From an uncultured Clostridia bacterium (GTDB lineage Bacteria > Bacillota > Clostridia > Christensenellales > Borkfalkiaceae), in the NCBI GenBank assembly GCA_947595585.1, contig CANQET010000001.1, positions 124,001 through 188,000 of the forward strand: a stretch of 64,000 nt of DNA. The letters run 5' to 3'. A program made the position numbers and the translations under genes. This document shows, piece after piece, positions 1 through 10,727 of the stretch (positions are counted from its first letter, which is position 1; every line of letters begins with the position of its first letter). Under the pieces are notes generated by a model. That model did not search any database. It was not told where the DNA came from and saw nothing but the letters and a program-made list of their open reading frames with translations.

Positions 1-506
1 TCGACGGAAGCAAAAACCGCGCAGATTGCTACATCAAACTGCCGCTCGACAGCACTTCGGGCTATTCCCGCTGCGACTTCGTCGTGACCCTCCCCGGGCT
101 CTATCATATCCTGATCGAGCGCGTCGATGCAGGAGGGAACGTCGTAGAGAACAGCACGCTCGAATTCTACAAAGTCTTCTCCTATTCCAAGGAATACGGC
201 GAAGCGACGGTGGAGGGCGTAGAAGTGCAGGATCCCCAAGTATTCCTCTCCACGCTCGCGCTAAGGGGCGGCGGGAACACCGTGAGCATCGAAGAGCCGT
301 GGAACGTGTTCCTCGACTTTGTTACGGATCTCGACCGCACGTTCGATCCCCGCTGGATCCTCTTGATCGTGGCGATGGTGCTCTTCCTGCTCGATATCAT
401 TGTAAGAAAATTCAAATTCAAATGGATCCACGAGATCGTGCGCGAACGCAAAGAGCAAAAGGAAAAGGCGGGCGCGAACGGCCGTGGAGGTAAGCAAGGA
501 GGATGA
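1..506 (+). CDS. C-terminal part of a large membrane protein, possibly VWA/glutamine-amidotransferase-like (5' truncated)
   Basis: The reading frame is open from the window edge (first full codon at 3) and stops at 504-506, so only about 167 C-terminal residues are visible. The visible part is a soluble, beta-rich stretch followed by one membrane segment (RWILLIVAMVLFLLDIIV) and a short basic tail (RKFKFKWIHEIVRERKEQ). A large extracytoplasmic region followed by a terminal membrane anchor and the LLDIIVRKF-type motif is common at the C-terminus of VWA-domain/glutamine-amidotransferase-like membrane proteins. That family call is inference because no diagnostic domain lies in the window. The stop sits a few bases before the next gene's start, suggesting co-transcription with the following lipoprotein. 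Confidence 0.55.
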   Translation, partial: DGSKNRADCYIKLPLDSTSGYSRCDFVVTLPGLYHILIERVDAGGNVVENSTLEFYKVFSYSKEYGEATVEGVEVQDPQVFLSTLALRGGGNTVSIEEPWNVFLDFVTDLDRTFDPRWILLIVAMVLFLLDIIVRKFKFKWIHEIVRERKEQKEKAGANGRGGKQGG

Positions 507-508
507 TC

Positions 509-3500
509 ATGAAAAAATTTAAGATCGTGATCGCCGTACTTCTCTCCTCATTGCTGTTGCTTCTCTCCGTAGGTTGCGGCGGAAAACTCGAGACCCCCGT
601 CGGATTTTATCTCGACGAAAACGATACGCTCGTCTGGAGCGATGTGAAGGATGCAAGGAGCTACAACGTCGAGGTCACAAAGCTCGGGGATACGGGAAAC
701 GAGTGGGTCGATACCTACCCTGTGCACCGCTCCAATTATTCGCTCGCAAGCCTCGAAAAGGGGGAGTATTTCATCCGCATCCAGGCGATCGGCGGCAGGA
801 AGAATTCCCTGCAGTCGGCGTGGTCGGAACCCCAACCCTATCAAAAAGAGGAGAGCTACGGGATCTTGTACCGCCTCATCGACGGCGGCGACGCCTATGA
901 GGCATACCGCATCGGCGGCATCGCGGAGAACGGGGAAGTGAAGATCGGCCCCATCTTCGGATCGGTCTTTGCGGGCAAAGATATGCGCAGGCCCGTCACG
1001 AGTATCGCAGACAGGGCGCTCCGCGGCGGACGTGAGATCACGAGCGTCTATGTGGACGACAGCGTCCGTACCATCGGCAGCGAGGCGTTTGCCAACTGCG
1101 TCAAGCTCACCAAAGTCCGCCTTCCCGAAACGGGCATCGAATCGCTCGGGACCTCGGCCTTCCACAACTGCAGCTCCCTCACCACGATCGAGAACCTCGA
1201 AAAGGCCAAGATCACGACGATCGGCATGCTCACCTTCGGCTATTGTGCCGCGCTGCCCTCGGTAAATCTGCCCGAGAGCATCACGATGATCGACGAATCC
1301 GCCTTCTACCGCTGTGCGGCGATGAAGGAATTCAAACTTCCCCCCGAAGTGCGGGTCATCGGTCCCTCGGCGTTCTCTTCGATGGACGCTCTCACCAAAG
1401 TCGAATTCAACAGTAAGCTGACCCAGATCGGCGCCGCTGCGTTTTCGAGCGATACCGCGCTCACCACAGTGGAATTTGCGCCCCTCGAGGGATCGCTCAC
1501 GATCGGGGGAAACGCGTTTGCGGCGTGCGGCCTCACGTCCGTCACCGTTCCCGACGGGACGACGCGGCTCGACGCAGGCGCCTTCATGAACTGCACCGCC
1601 TTGGAGGAAGTCGATATCCCCGATAGCGTGACGTATATCGGCACCCAGTGCTTCGACGGCTGCAAATTCATGACGACGCAGAACGACCCCAAGGGGCTGT
1701 GCTATGCAGATCGCTGGCTCGTCGGCATCACGGAAGAGATGAAGCCCACGCTCACGGCGCTCTCCACGGGCGATTTCAAGGAGGGGACCTACGGCATCTC
1801 CGTCGCCGCTTTCAACTCCTGCTCCGAGCTCCTCACTGTGGACAGCATCCCCGAGGGGTGCATCTACATCAACGACTACGCCTTCTCGAACTGCCCGCTT
1901 CTCACGAAGTTCATCGCCGCGGCGGACAGCGTGCAGTACCTCGGGAATTTCGCCTTGGCCTCCTGCCCGACCCTCAGCAATGTGCGCTTCGGCGACGGGC
2001 TCAAGGAGATCGGACAGTATGCCTTCTATGGCTGTACGCTGCTCAACAACAATACCAACACCCCCGAATATCTCGTGCCCGAATCGGTCACGCACATCGG
2101 GACGGACGCCTTCCTCGATACGGCGCTCTCTCTGACTTCGGAAGACGGGATCATCTACGCGAACAACTGGGTCGTAGGCCATGCCGACCGCATCCCGCAG
2201 ACGATCACGCTCCGCGAAGATACGCGCGGCATCGCCGACTACGTCTTCTATCCGCGTTCCTCGGGGGAAGATAGCACAGAAGATCCCTGCGAGAAGATCA
2301 CGAGCGTTTCCAACCTCAGCCGCGTTACCTATCTCGGCGTCGGCTCCTTCATGGGCTGCTCCGCGCTCGTCTCCATCACGCTCAACCGCGATATCCGTAC
2401 GATCCCCGTCTATGCCTTTGCCTTCTGCAAGGCGCTCGAGACCTTCAACGATCTCCCGCTGCGCCTCGAAGAAGTGGGGATGGGGGCCTTCATGAGCTGC
2501 AGCAATATTGCGGAGATCGATCTCTCCGGGGCACCCAACCTGAAGTATATCGATGCCTACGCCTTCTACAACTGCGAGGCGGCCACGCGCATCGAACTCG
2601 GGACGACCGTGCAGACGATCGGCGATCGCGCCTTCTTCAACATCGGCCATACGACCGAGCTCACGATCCCCGCGAGCGTGACTTCGATTGGCAATTACGC
2701 CTTTGCCTACGGCGATCTTGTCGGGGACAGCGCTTGGATGCTCGAGACCCAGTACCAATCCCGCCTTCAGAGCGTCTCGCTCGGCGAGAATGTGACGACG
2801 CTCGGCGTCGGCGTCTTCCGCAACAACGTCAACCTCAGAAGCGTCACTATCCCCGAGGGCGTGACCTCGATCGGCGACCAGGCCTTCTACAACTGCAATA
2901 GGCTTTCGGAAGTAAAGATCGCCTCCACCGTCACATCCATCGGCAATTTCGCCTTCTCGCACACCGGGCTTACGAGCCTTTCGCTCCCCGCCTCGGTGAA
3001 GTCGATCGGAAATTTTGCCTTCTCGAGCAGCCGTCTTGAGAGCGTCTATATCCCCGAAACGGTGGAGCGGCTCGGAAGCCACGTGTTCTACAATACGGCG
3101 CCGCAGGGCATCTTCCTCGCCGTGAGCGAGATCCCCGCGGAGTGGGATCTTCTCTGGAATTCCTCGTTTACGCCCGTCTTCCTGCAGAGCGAATATAGCG
3201 CGGAAGGCTATGTGACTTCCGTCCTCTCGGGCGGCACCGAGAACTTCTTCAAGGTCGACGAAACCACGGGTCCTTCCCGTACGGGGTACGAATTCCTCGG
3301 CTGGGCGACTTCTCCCAACGCTACGGCGCCTGCCTTCACCACCGAGGAGCTCTTCTCGCTTCCCGCAGGGACGCGCTACTATGCCGTGTGGGCGGTCGGA
3401 GAAGCCACGCCGCCTGAAGATCCGGAAGAAGATCCGGGCACGGGAAATGCAGGGGGCAACACGGGCACGGGCGACTACGCAGGCCGGTTGGAAGATTTCC

Positions 3501-3589
3501 TCGGAAGCCTCTCAAACGCAGATGTGCTTGCGCCCGAATTGGTGATCACAACGCTCCCCGCTTTGCCGATGGGGCCTGTGCTCTTCTAA
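509..3589 (+). CDS. BspA-type leucine-rich-repeat lipoprotein with C-terminal InlB B-repeat
   Basis: About 1026 residues. The start at 509 is chosen over an in-frame ATG at 503 because AGGAGG at 497-502 directly abuts 503 but is six bases from 509. The N-terminus is a lipoprotein signal (MKKFKIVIAVLL...LSVGC, lipobox Cys about residue 21). Roughly residues 150-900 are tandem LRR_5 (BspA/TpLRR) units with the pattern AFxxCxxLxxVxLPxxVxxIG. A Listeria-Bacteroides repeat follows near residue 925-970 (GYEFLGWA...YYAVWA), then an acidic Gly/Pro/Thr linker. Known BspA-like proteins are surface adhesins or host-matrix binders; here an extracellular membrane-anchored role is inferred. It is followed 68 bp later by another giant lipoprotein with a similar B-repeat, so the two may form a surface-protein pair. 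Confidence 0.9.
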   Translation: MKKFKIVIAVLLSSLLLLLSVGCGGKLETPVGFYLDENDTLVWSDVKDARSYNVEVTKLGDTGNEWVDTYPVHRSNYSLASLEKGEYFIRIQAIGGRKNSLQSAWSEPQPYQKEESYGILYRLIDGGDAYEAYRIGGIAENGEVKIGPIFGSVFAGKDMRRPVTSIADRALRGGREITSVYVDDSVRTIGSEAFANCVKLTKVRLPETGIESLGTSAFHNCSSLTTIENLEKAKITTIGMLTFGYCAALPSVNLPESITMIDESAFYRCAAMKEFKLPPEVRVIGPSAFSSMDALTKVEFNSKLTQIGAAAFSSDTALTTVEFAPLEGSLTIGGNAFAACGLTSVTVPDGTTRLDAGAFMNCTALEEVDIPDSVTYIGTQCFDGCKFMTTQNDPKGLCYADRWLVGITEEMKPTLTALSTGDFKEGTYGISVAAFNSCSELLTVDSIPEGCIYINDYAFSNCPLLTKFIAAADSVQYLGNFALASCPTLSNVRFGDGLKEIGQYAFYGCTLLNNNTNTPEYLVPESVTHIGTDAFLDTALSLTSEDGIIYANNWVVGHADRIPQTITLREDTRGIADYVFYPRSSGEDSTEDPCEKITSVSNLSRVTYLGVGSFMGCSALVSITLNRDIRTIPVYAFAFCKALETFNDLPLRLEEVGMGAFMSCSNIAEIDLSGAPNLKYIDAYAFYNCEAATRIELGTTVQTIGDRAFFNIGHTTELTIPASVTSIGNYAFAYGDLVGDSAWMLETQYQSRLQSVSLGENVTTLGVGVFRNNVNLRSVTIPEGVTSIGDQAFYNCNRLSEVKIASTVTSIGNFAFSHTGLTSLSLPASVKSIGNFAFSSSRLESVYIPETVERLGSHVFYNTAPQGIFLAVSEIPAEWDLLWNSSFTPVFLQSEYSAEGYVTSVLSGGTENFFKVDETTGPSRTGYEFLGWATSPNATAPAFTTEELFSLPAGTRYYAVWAVGEATPPEDPEEDPGTGNAGGNTGTGDYAGRLEDFLGSLSNADVLAPELVITTLPALPMGPVLF

Positions 3590-3657
3590 AAAACGCTGTT
3601 TCGCCGCGGCAGTGCGTTTGCCCCGCCGCGTGAATGAAATCTCAAGGAGTAACGAAC

Positions 3658-6600
3658 ATGAAAAAGCTCAAGACAACTCTGTTGATGCTTGCGATGGCGG
3701 TCATGTGCGCCGTCGGCGTTCTCTTCGCCGCATGCGGTGCGAAGAACGTCCGCCTCACCTTCGATACGCACGGTGCAGGCCCCGTTGCAGAGCAGACGCT
3801 GAAGGTGGGGGAGGAATACACCCTGCCCGAGCCGCCCGCCTACGAAGGATTCAGCTTCGAGGGCTGGTATCTCGATGCCTCTTACACGGGTTCGCCCGTG
3901 ACGAGCGGCGTCGCCGACAAGGATACGACCTTCCACGCCAAGTGGGAGCAGATGTATCTCGTCTCCCTCGACCTCGACGGAGGCACCATCGGCGGAAGTT
4001 CCGTCGCGCCCAAGCTCTACCTCAAGAAGGGCGCCAACATCTCGAGCGCCCTGCAGGCCTATGTGCCCGAGAAGGCGGGGTATGAATTCGGCGATTGGTT
4101 TGCGGGAGACAGCGAGCTCTCCAAGTCCGCGACGATGACGGAGAGCGGCATTTCGCTCACGGCACACTACAAAGTCGGCTACACCGTGCAAGTGTATCTT
4201 CAGAACCTCGAGGACGACGGCTATACGCAGGGCGAGGACATCAAGGGCTTTGCCTATGCTACGGCAAACTTCACGCCTGCCGTCTCCATGAAGGGCTTTG
4301 AACGGGTACAAAACAGCAATTCGCTCGAGACGCTCGACCTCAACGATTCCGATCCCTCGGCCAACGTCTTCCGCTTCTATTTCGATCGCCGCGAGCTTGC
4401 GGTCGTGCTCGATCCCAACTATCCCGACGGCAGCAGCACTGCGGCCGATCGGCAGGAGGTCACCTTCCGCTACGGCAACAAGGTAGAACTTCCGAACGAT
4501 TCCTTCCGCTTTGCGGGCTACATGCTCCGCGGCTGGGCGAAGACGCAGGGCGGGGAAGTGGAGTATGCCTCCCACGCCATCGAATCCATGCTCTACGGCG
4601 CCGAAGCAGGGGAGCCCGATCTCTTCGAGTTCTCCGAAGACACCATGCTCTTCGCCGTCTGGACCAAGGGCTACACCGATATGTTCGGCGGCAGCGATTG
4701 CCTCTACATCTTCGATGAGACCTCGGGCAAGATCTATCTCGACCGCAGCGGAAAGTACTTCGAGGGTACATACACGCCTTCGTCGAAATCTTTCTTCTTT
4801 GTCGATAAAAAGGATAGGACCATCTCCTCGGGTAAGATCAATAGCGACGGCACGTTCGTCTACTACAACGAGGCGATGGCGAGCTTATCTTTCCTGCGCT
4901 ACCGTTTCCCCGACGGCGTCGTGCAGGGCGAGACGCTCACTTTGGATGCCTACAACGGCCTCACGTACAACAACGGACTTGGCCGCAGCAAGGGGACCTA
5001 TACCTATGAAGACGGGCTCTACGTCGTGACCTTCGAAGACGGCATACTTTCGGGGCAGAAGCTGAGTATCCGTCTCGCGCAGACGACCTCGGGCACCAAC
5101 GTCTTCCTCATCCTCAACGAGGCCGACCTCGACTACGGGCAGATGCTCATGACCTTCGTGCGGGACGGGCAGGTCCTCTCCTACACTTCGGTCTATGCGC
5201 TCTCCCTCGACGGTTTCGGCACCGCGACGCTCAATCAGGGCACCTCGAATGCTTCGCTCTCCTACTATTGGGAAGACGACGTGCTCTACCTGATTTCGGG
5301 TTCGAGCCTCTACGGCACCTTCAAGATCATCGAGCTACAGGACGGCTACGGCTACGTCTACTACAATGCCGAGGAAGAGGGCACCTACACCGCAGACGAC
5401 GGTTCGACGCTCTCCCTCGACGGGCTCTACAGCGCGACCTATACAAAGGGCGCCACGGCGCTTAAGGGCTACTATGCCTCGGCTTCTTCCAGGTTCGGCG
5501 CCGACTATGCGATCGTCACCTTCACGGCTTCCGACGGCACGGCGTATACCTTCCTCATCTCCGCCAAAGAGGTCACGATCCCTTCCGAAGATGAGGGCAG
5601 CGCCCCCGAGACGACGATCGAGCGCACGTTTGCGCTCCGCGCCAACGGCTATGCCGAATATCTCTATTGCGCATTGAGCAACGGTTCGCAGGTGGCGTAT
5701 TACGCCCCGATGCTCGTCCTCAACGAGACCGAAGAAGGCAAGGCGACGCTCTATGCCTACAACGCGGCCCGTGAATACGTCAAAGTCGCCGTGGGGACGT
5801 ATATGAACGACAACGGCGTGTATGCCTTCACCGTCACCGAGAGTTTCGAAGTGGATGAATCTGGCGCCGAGCTCCGCACCGAGCCCTACGACGTAACAAA
5901 GATCCAGGCGTGCATCTTCCGCATCGGCTCATTCACTTCGAACAGTGGCACGTTCGAAGTCAGCTATTGGCTCTCGGTCACCCTCGAGGGCGAAGATCCC
6001 ACCGAGCTCGACGTAAAGTATACGGCGGCAAACGGGGATACGCTCTCGCTCGTTGCGGGCTTTGCGATCTACAAGACGACGCGCGAAGGGCAGGAAGTCG
6101 CCATCGCCGGCAGCTACAGCCAGACCGGTACCCGCATCCGGATGACGGTATCGAGCAGCAGCCTGTACTTCGAGATCAATGAAGAAGATCACTCCTTCCT
6201 CATGCTCTCGGGGCTGCTCGGTTCGGCAAGCGAACTCTACAACGGGCAAGCCGTGGAAGACGGCGCCACGCTCACCTTCGACGGCAAGGGCAATGCGACG
6301 TACACCAAGGGCGAAGAGGAGCCCATCAAGGGGAAGGTCACGGCCTTGGAGGAGACGACCGTCTTCGGTACGAGCATCTACTCCTTCACGGCAAACGGGC
6401 TGAGCTTCCGCTTCCTGCTCGTTTCGCAATCCTCGCGGACCTATTTCGCACGGGAGAACACCGAACTTACGAAGGAGTATGTCTCCGAAGAACTCGGCAA
6501 GCTCGAGCTCGACGGCTTCGGCTTCCGTGCCCGCTATACCAACGTCTACAACATCGCGTTCGACGGCAACTATGCCTTCGATCCCGAAGAAAACGCCGTC

Positions 6601-8640
6601 CTGCTCACCCTCAGCGTGAACGGCTCTGCGCTCAATGCGTATTTCGATCTCAAGGATTCGTCCTTCACGATGCGCGGCAGTGAATACGGCCTCTACTTCG
6701 ATTACAACAACCAATACATGAACGGCGTCGTCTATGAACTCGACGGCTACGGAAAGCTCACCGTCTCCCGTATCCCGAGGGACGACGAGGAAGGCAGCGA
6801 GCTCATCGTCATCGCCAACAACGGCACCTACACCGCGGAGAACGACGGCTATCGCCTCAAGTACGAAGACGAGACGGGCGCAAAGCACGAAGTCTTCGGC
6901 CACCTCGGTTCCTATCAGATCTCTCAGACTTCGGCGCTCCGTATCTTCATCGTCGAGCTCGATGAAGTCGTCCGCGTCCTCGTCAACGAGAACGATTGGA
7001 CGGTCCTCACCCTCGATGGCTTCGGCAATGCGGTCTACATCGATAACCTCGGCATGAGCAACCGCGGGCAGTATGTGCTCATCACCGATTCGCTGTTTTA
7101 CTTTGTTACGAACGACGGCTCGGTGGCGAACATCTACCGCTACGACTTCGAAAAGGGTTCGGCGACGCCCGTCAGCATGCACGCACAGGGCTACTACACG
7201 AGCGATCTCGAATCCATGCTGTTCACACAGTACGGCTTCATGATCAAAGACGGCACCGAGCGCTACTACTATGATGTGGAAGACGACGAAGTGACGATCT
7301 ACCGTCAGGCGCCCACGGCCGATCCTTCCGAAGTCAATGAATACGGCTTCATCGTGATCCCCTTCGGCAAGTTCGATGCGACCAAGGAGTACGACGAAAA
7401 GACTTATTACCTCTCCGACGGCTATTCGGTCAACTTCAACCGCACGGACGGCAAGGATGCGGAGTACCCGCTCACCGCGCGCAAGTCCGATGGGACGACG
7501 TTCTACTACCTCATCGAAGGACTCTCCTTCACGCCTTCGGGCAGCACGTTCTCGACGAACGCCGTCGTCATCCTCCGTTCTGTGGATGCGCTCGATGCGA
7601 CCGAGAAGAGCGATCCCGTCACGAAGCAGGGCACCATTGTCCGCACGCGCAACGAAGACGGCAGCTACACGACGTATGTCGATTTTACGGGCTTCCGTAT
7701 CGAAGTCGGGCTCACCTACCACGGCAGCGACAACAACATCTTCGAAGTCTCCTCGCTTGCCGCAGTCACCTCGGCGCTCTCGATGACTTATCTGCAGTAT
7801 TCGTACCTATTCGATTTATTCGGGCTCTCGCCGAGTTCTTTCGGAACGCTCGAGATCGTCACGCCGATCGATGTGAGCGGCGAGGCGCAGGATCCTTATA
7901 TCACGGTGAACTTCGGCGCCCGCGGCGATATCCCCGATACGCTGAATGCACCGCTCAAGATCGAGAAGTGCCCCTTCGTATACGAGAACTCGCTCTTCAG
8001 CCTGACGGTCAAGGGTACGGATAATTACGATTATAGGTTCCACTTCACGCTGACTGCGACGTCGTACGGCAACGGTTTCACGCTCATCGCGGCGACCCGC
8101 GTCGAGACGTTCGAAAACGGCGGTTACAAAGTGGAAGCAGAGCGCGTCGTCGCAACGGAGTCGTCGAATATCGGCGTCGGCAGCTTCTTCTCCATCTCGA
8201 TCTATGAAGGCGAGGAGGAGATCGAACTCGCCGGGTATCTCAGCGTCGACGGTACCTACTACCTCATCCACTACACCCGCGATGAAGACGGCACGATCAC
8301 TGCGACCAAATACTTCCTCGTCACCTTCACCGAGAAGGCGCCCGAAGAAGTCGAAGGCGCGACGACGCTTCCGCCCTTCACGGGGGCTACGATCACCTGC
8401 AAAGAGGCCAAGACGTATTATACCGAAGACGGCTCGATGTATGTCGACGTGTTCGAAGAGGACAACACGATCATCCTGCTTTGCCCGGATGCCGTAAGCG
8501 GCAGCAGCTATCGCGTAGAGAGCTCTTATGATCCCGCAACGCAGACCTATACCTTGACGCTCGGCTCGACGCGGACGTATAAGGTCAAGATCGAGAATGG
8601 GAAGGCAGTCATCGAACTTGTTCCCGATCCTCAGGGCTAA
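3658..8640 (+). CDS. Giant repetitive surface lipoprotein with InlB B-repeats
   Basis: A 1660-residue predicted lipoprotein. The start at 3658 follows AAGGAG at 3644-3649 by eight bases; an upstream in-frame ATG at 3634 lacks a site. Signal peptide and lipobox end at LFAAC. Residues about 35-190 carry Listeria-Bacteroides (B-)repeats (FEGWYLD..., YEFGDWFAG...), with another near FAGYMLRGWAKT. The rest is built of divergent units marked by LxLDGFGxAxY followed by a beta-hairpin-like GTYxxxxDxYxL segment; I count at least six markers (LSLDGFGTA, LTFDGKGNA, LELDGFGFR, YELDGYGKL, LTLDGFGNA and one degenerate). No catalytic motif is visible. Known B-repeats occur in adhesins and large secreted Firmicutes proteins; the long repeat region matches no named domain I can identify. 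Tyr-, Asp- and Thr-rich composition fits an extracellular beta-sheet protein. Confidence 0.85.
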   Translation: MKKLKTTLLMLAMAVMCAVGVLFAACGAKNVRLTFDTHGAGPVAEQTLKVGEEYTLPEPPAYEGFSFEGWYLDASYTGSPVTSGVADKDTTFHAKWEQMYLVSLDLDGGTIGGSSVAPKLYLKKGANISSALQAYVPEKAGYEFGDWFAGDSELSKSATMTESGISLTAHYKVGYTVQVYLQNLEDDGYTQGEDIKGFAYATANFTPAVSMKGFERVQNSNSLETLDLNDSDPSANVFRFYFDRRELAVVLDPNYPDGSSTAADRQEVTFRYGNKVELPNDSFRFAGYMLRGWAKTQGGEVEYASHAIESMLYGAEAGEPDLFEFSEDTMLFAVWTKGYTDMFGGSDCLYIFDETSGKIYLDRSGKYFEGTYTPSSKSFFFVDKKDRTISSGKINSDGTFVYYNEAMASLSFLRYRFPDGVVQGETLTLDAYNGLTYNNGLGRSKGTYTYEDGLYVVTFEDGILSGQKLSIRLAQTTSGTNVFLILNEADLDYGQMLMTFVRDGQVLSYTSVYALSLDGFGTATLNQGTSNASLSYYWEDDVLYLISGSSLYGTFKIIELQDGYGYVYYNAEEEGTYTADDGSTLSLDGLYSATYTKGATALKGYYASASSRFGADYAIVTFTASDGTAYTFLISAKEVTIPSEDEGSAPETTIERTFALRANGYAEYLYCALSNGSQVAYYAPMLVLNETEEGKATLYAYNAAREYVKVAVGTYMNDNGVYAFTVTESFEVDESGAELRTEPYDVTKIQACIFRIGSFTSNSGTFEVSYWLSVTLEGEDPTELDVKYTAANGDTLSLVAGFAIYKTTREGQEVAIAGSYSQTGTRIRMTVSSSSLYFEINEEDHSFLMLSGLLGSASELYNGQAVEDGATLTFDGKGNATYTKGEEEPIKGKVTALEETTVFGTSIYSFTANGLSFRFLLVSQSSRTYFARENTELTKEYVSEELGKLELDGFGFRARYTNVYNIAFDGNYAFDPEENAVLLTLSVNGSALNAYFDLKDSSFTMRGSEYGLYFDYNNQYMNGVVYELDGYGKLTVSRIPRDDEEGSELIVIANNGTYTAENDGYRLKYEDETGAKHEVFGHLGSYQISQTSALRIFIVELDEVVRVLVNENDWTVLTLDGFGNAVYIDNLGMSNRGQYVLITDSLFYFVTNDGSVANIYRYDFEKGSATPVSMHAQGYYTSDLESMLFTQYGFMIKDGTERYYYDVEDDEVTIYRQAPTADPSEVNEYGFIVIPFGKFDATKEYDEKTYYLSDGYSVNFNRTDGKDAEYPLTARKSDGTTFYYLIEGLSFTPSGSTFSTNAVVILRSVDALDATEKSDPVTKQGTIVRTRNEDGSYTTYVDFTGFRIEVGLTYHGSDNNIFEVSSLAAVTSALSMTYLQYSYLFDLFGLSPSSFGTLEIVTPIDVSGEAQDPYITVNFGARGDIPDTLNAPLKIEKCPFVYENSLFSLTVKGTDNYDYRFHFTLTATSYGNGFTLIAATRVETFENGGYKVEAERVVATESSNIGVGSFFSISIYEGEEEIELAGYLSVDGTYYLIHYTRDEDGTITATKYFLVTFTEKAPEEVEGATTLPPFTGATITCKEAKTYYTEDGSMYVDVFEEDNTIILLCPDAVSGSSYRVESSYDPATQTYTLTLGSTRTYKVKIENGKAVIELVPDPQG

Positions 8641-8651
8641 AGCGCAAATAA

Positions 8652-10094
<1,443 letters not shown>

Positions 10095-10697
10095 GGAGAG
10101 GCTCCGTCGTATTCTGCCCACCCCCCTACCCCCCTCCGCGGGAGGGGGTGGCGCGTAAAATGCGTCCCGTCGGGGGTATGTGATCTGTTCTCCAATGGAG
10201 GGGATGACGCTCGGGAGAAGCCGCGGAGGGGTGATGTGCGGAATAAACGATATAGGTACCCTGCCTACGTCATTTCGCCCCGACCGCAGCTTCTATTTAT
10301 TCTACTAAGGTCGGCACGAGCCATAGGCGAAGTTACGTAGTGAGAAATCTCAAGGTCGAGATTCCTCGGCTACGCCTCGGAATGACGTGTTAATTAGCCC
10401 TACCGATTACCCCGACAACGGGTACCGTCAAACTGCGGAGAAGCAAGCAGAACGAGGAGCGCGCGGCTTCCCGACGGGAGACGCCGACGGGTTACGTCAA
10501 ACTGCAAAGTTGCAAGTAAGACAAGGAATGCGAGGCTTTTCGCAGGGAGTGTACTCGAACGTACGTGACCACCCCGCGCGCATTTCTAATTCTCTAAGCG
10601 CGGCACGAGCCCCCGAGGGCGAAGTAGTAAAACGCAGCATGACGAAGTATTACGCAGCAAATTTGCAGTTCGCCCTTACGAAGTCCAAACAGGCAAG
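10095..10697. repeat. Repeat-filled intergenic region (families C, B, A, nested)
   Basis: No gene is visible. From left to right: a C-rich/G-rich hairpin repeat (about 10115-10205, CCCCCTCCGCGGGAGGGGG type); a family B element (10268-10387) bounded by ACGTCATTTCG and CGGAATGACGT; a truncated family A end (AACTGCGGAGAAGC at 10431-10444); and a family A element in inverted orientation from AACTGCAAAGTTGC (10500-10513) to GCAAATTTGCAGTT (10657-10670). The last element is interrupted near 10568-10628 by a segment of another repeat (TTTCTAATTCTCTAAGCGCG type), so the families insert into one another. Confidence 0.75.
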
Positions 10698-10726
10698 AAA
10701 AAACCGCACTTGGGGTGCGGTTTTTT
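10698..10726. terminator. Bidirectional intrinsic terminator
   Basis: A perfect 12 bp inverted repeat, AAAAAACCGCAC and GTGCGGTTTTTT, with loop TTGGG. It reads as a strong rho-independent terminator on both strands. It ends one base before the stop codon of the minus-strand peptidase gene and also insulates the gdhA side. Confidence 0.88.
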
Positions 10727-10727
10727 G

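Noticed and set aside
548-3082. An 844-codon open frame on the minus strand under the first LRR gene (and similar long antisense frames at 5929-7722, 50524-52218 and 55115-57250)
   Set aside because: They mirror strong, domain-bearing genes on the other strand, lack ribosome sites and show Arg/Asp/Ala-rich composition typical of antisense reading of GC-rich genes.
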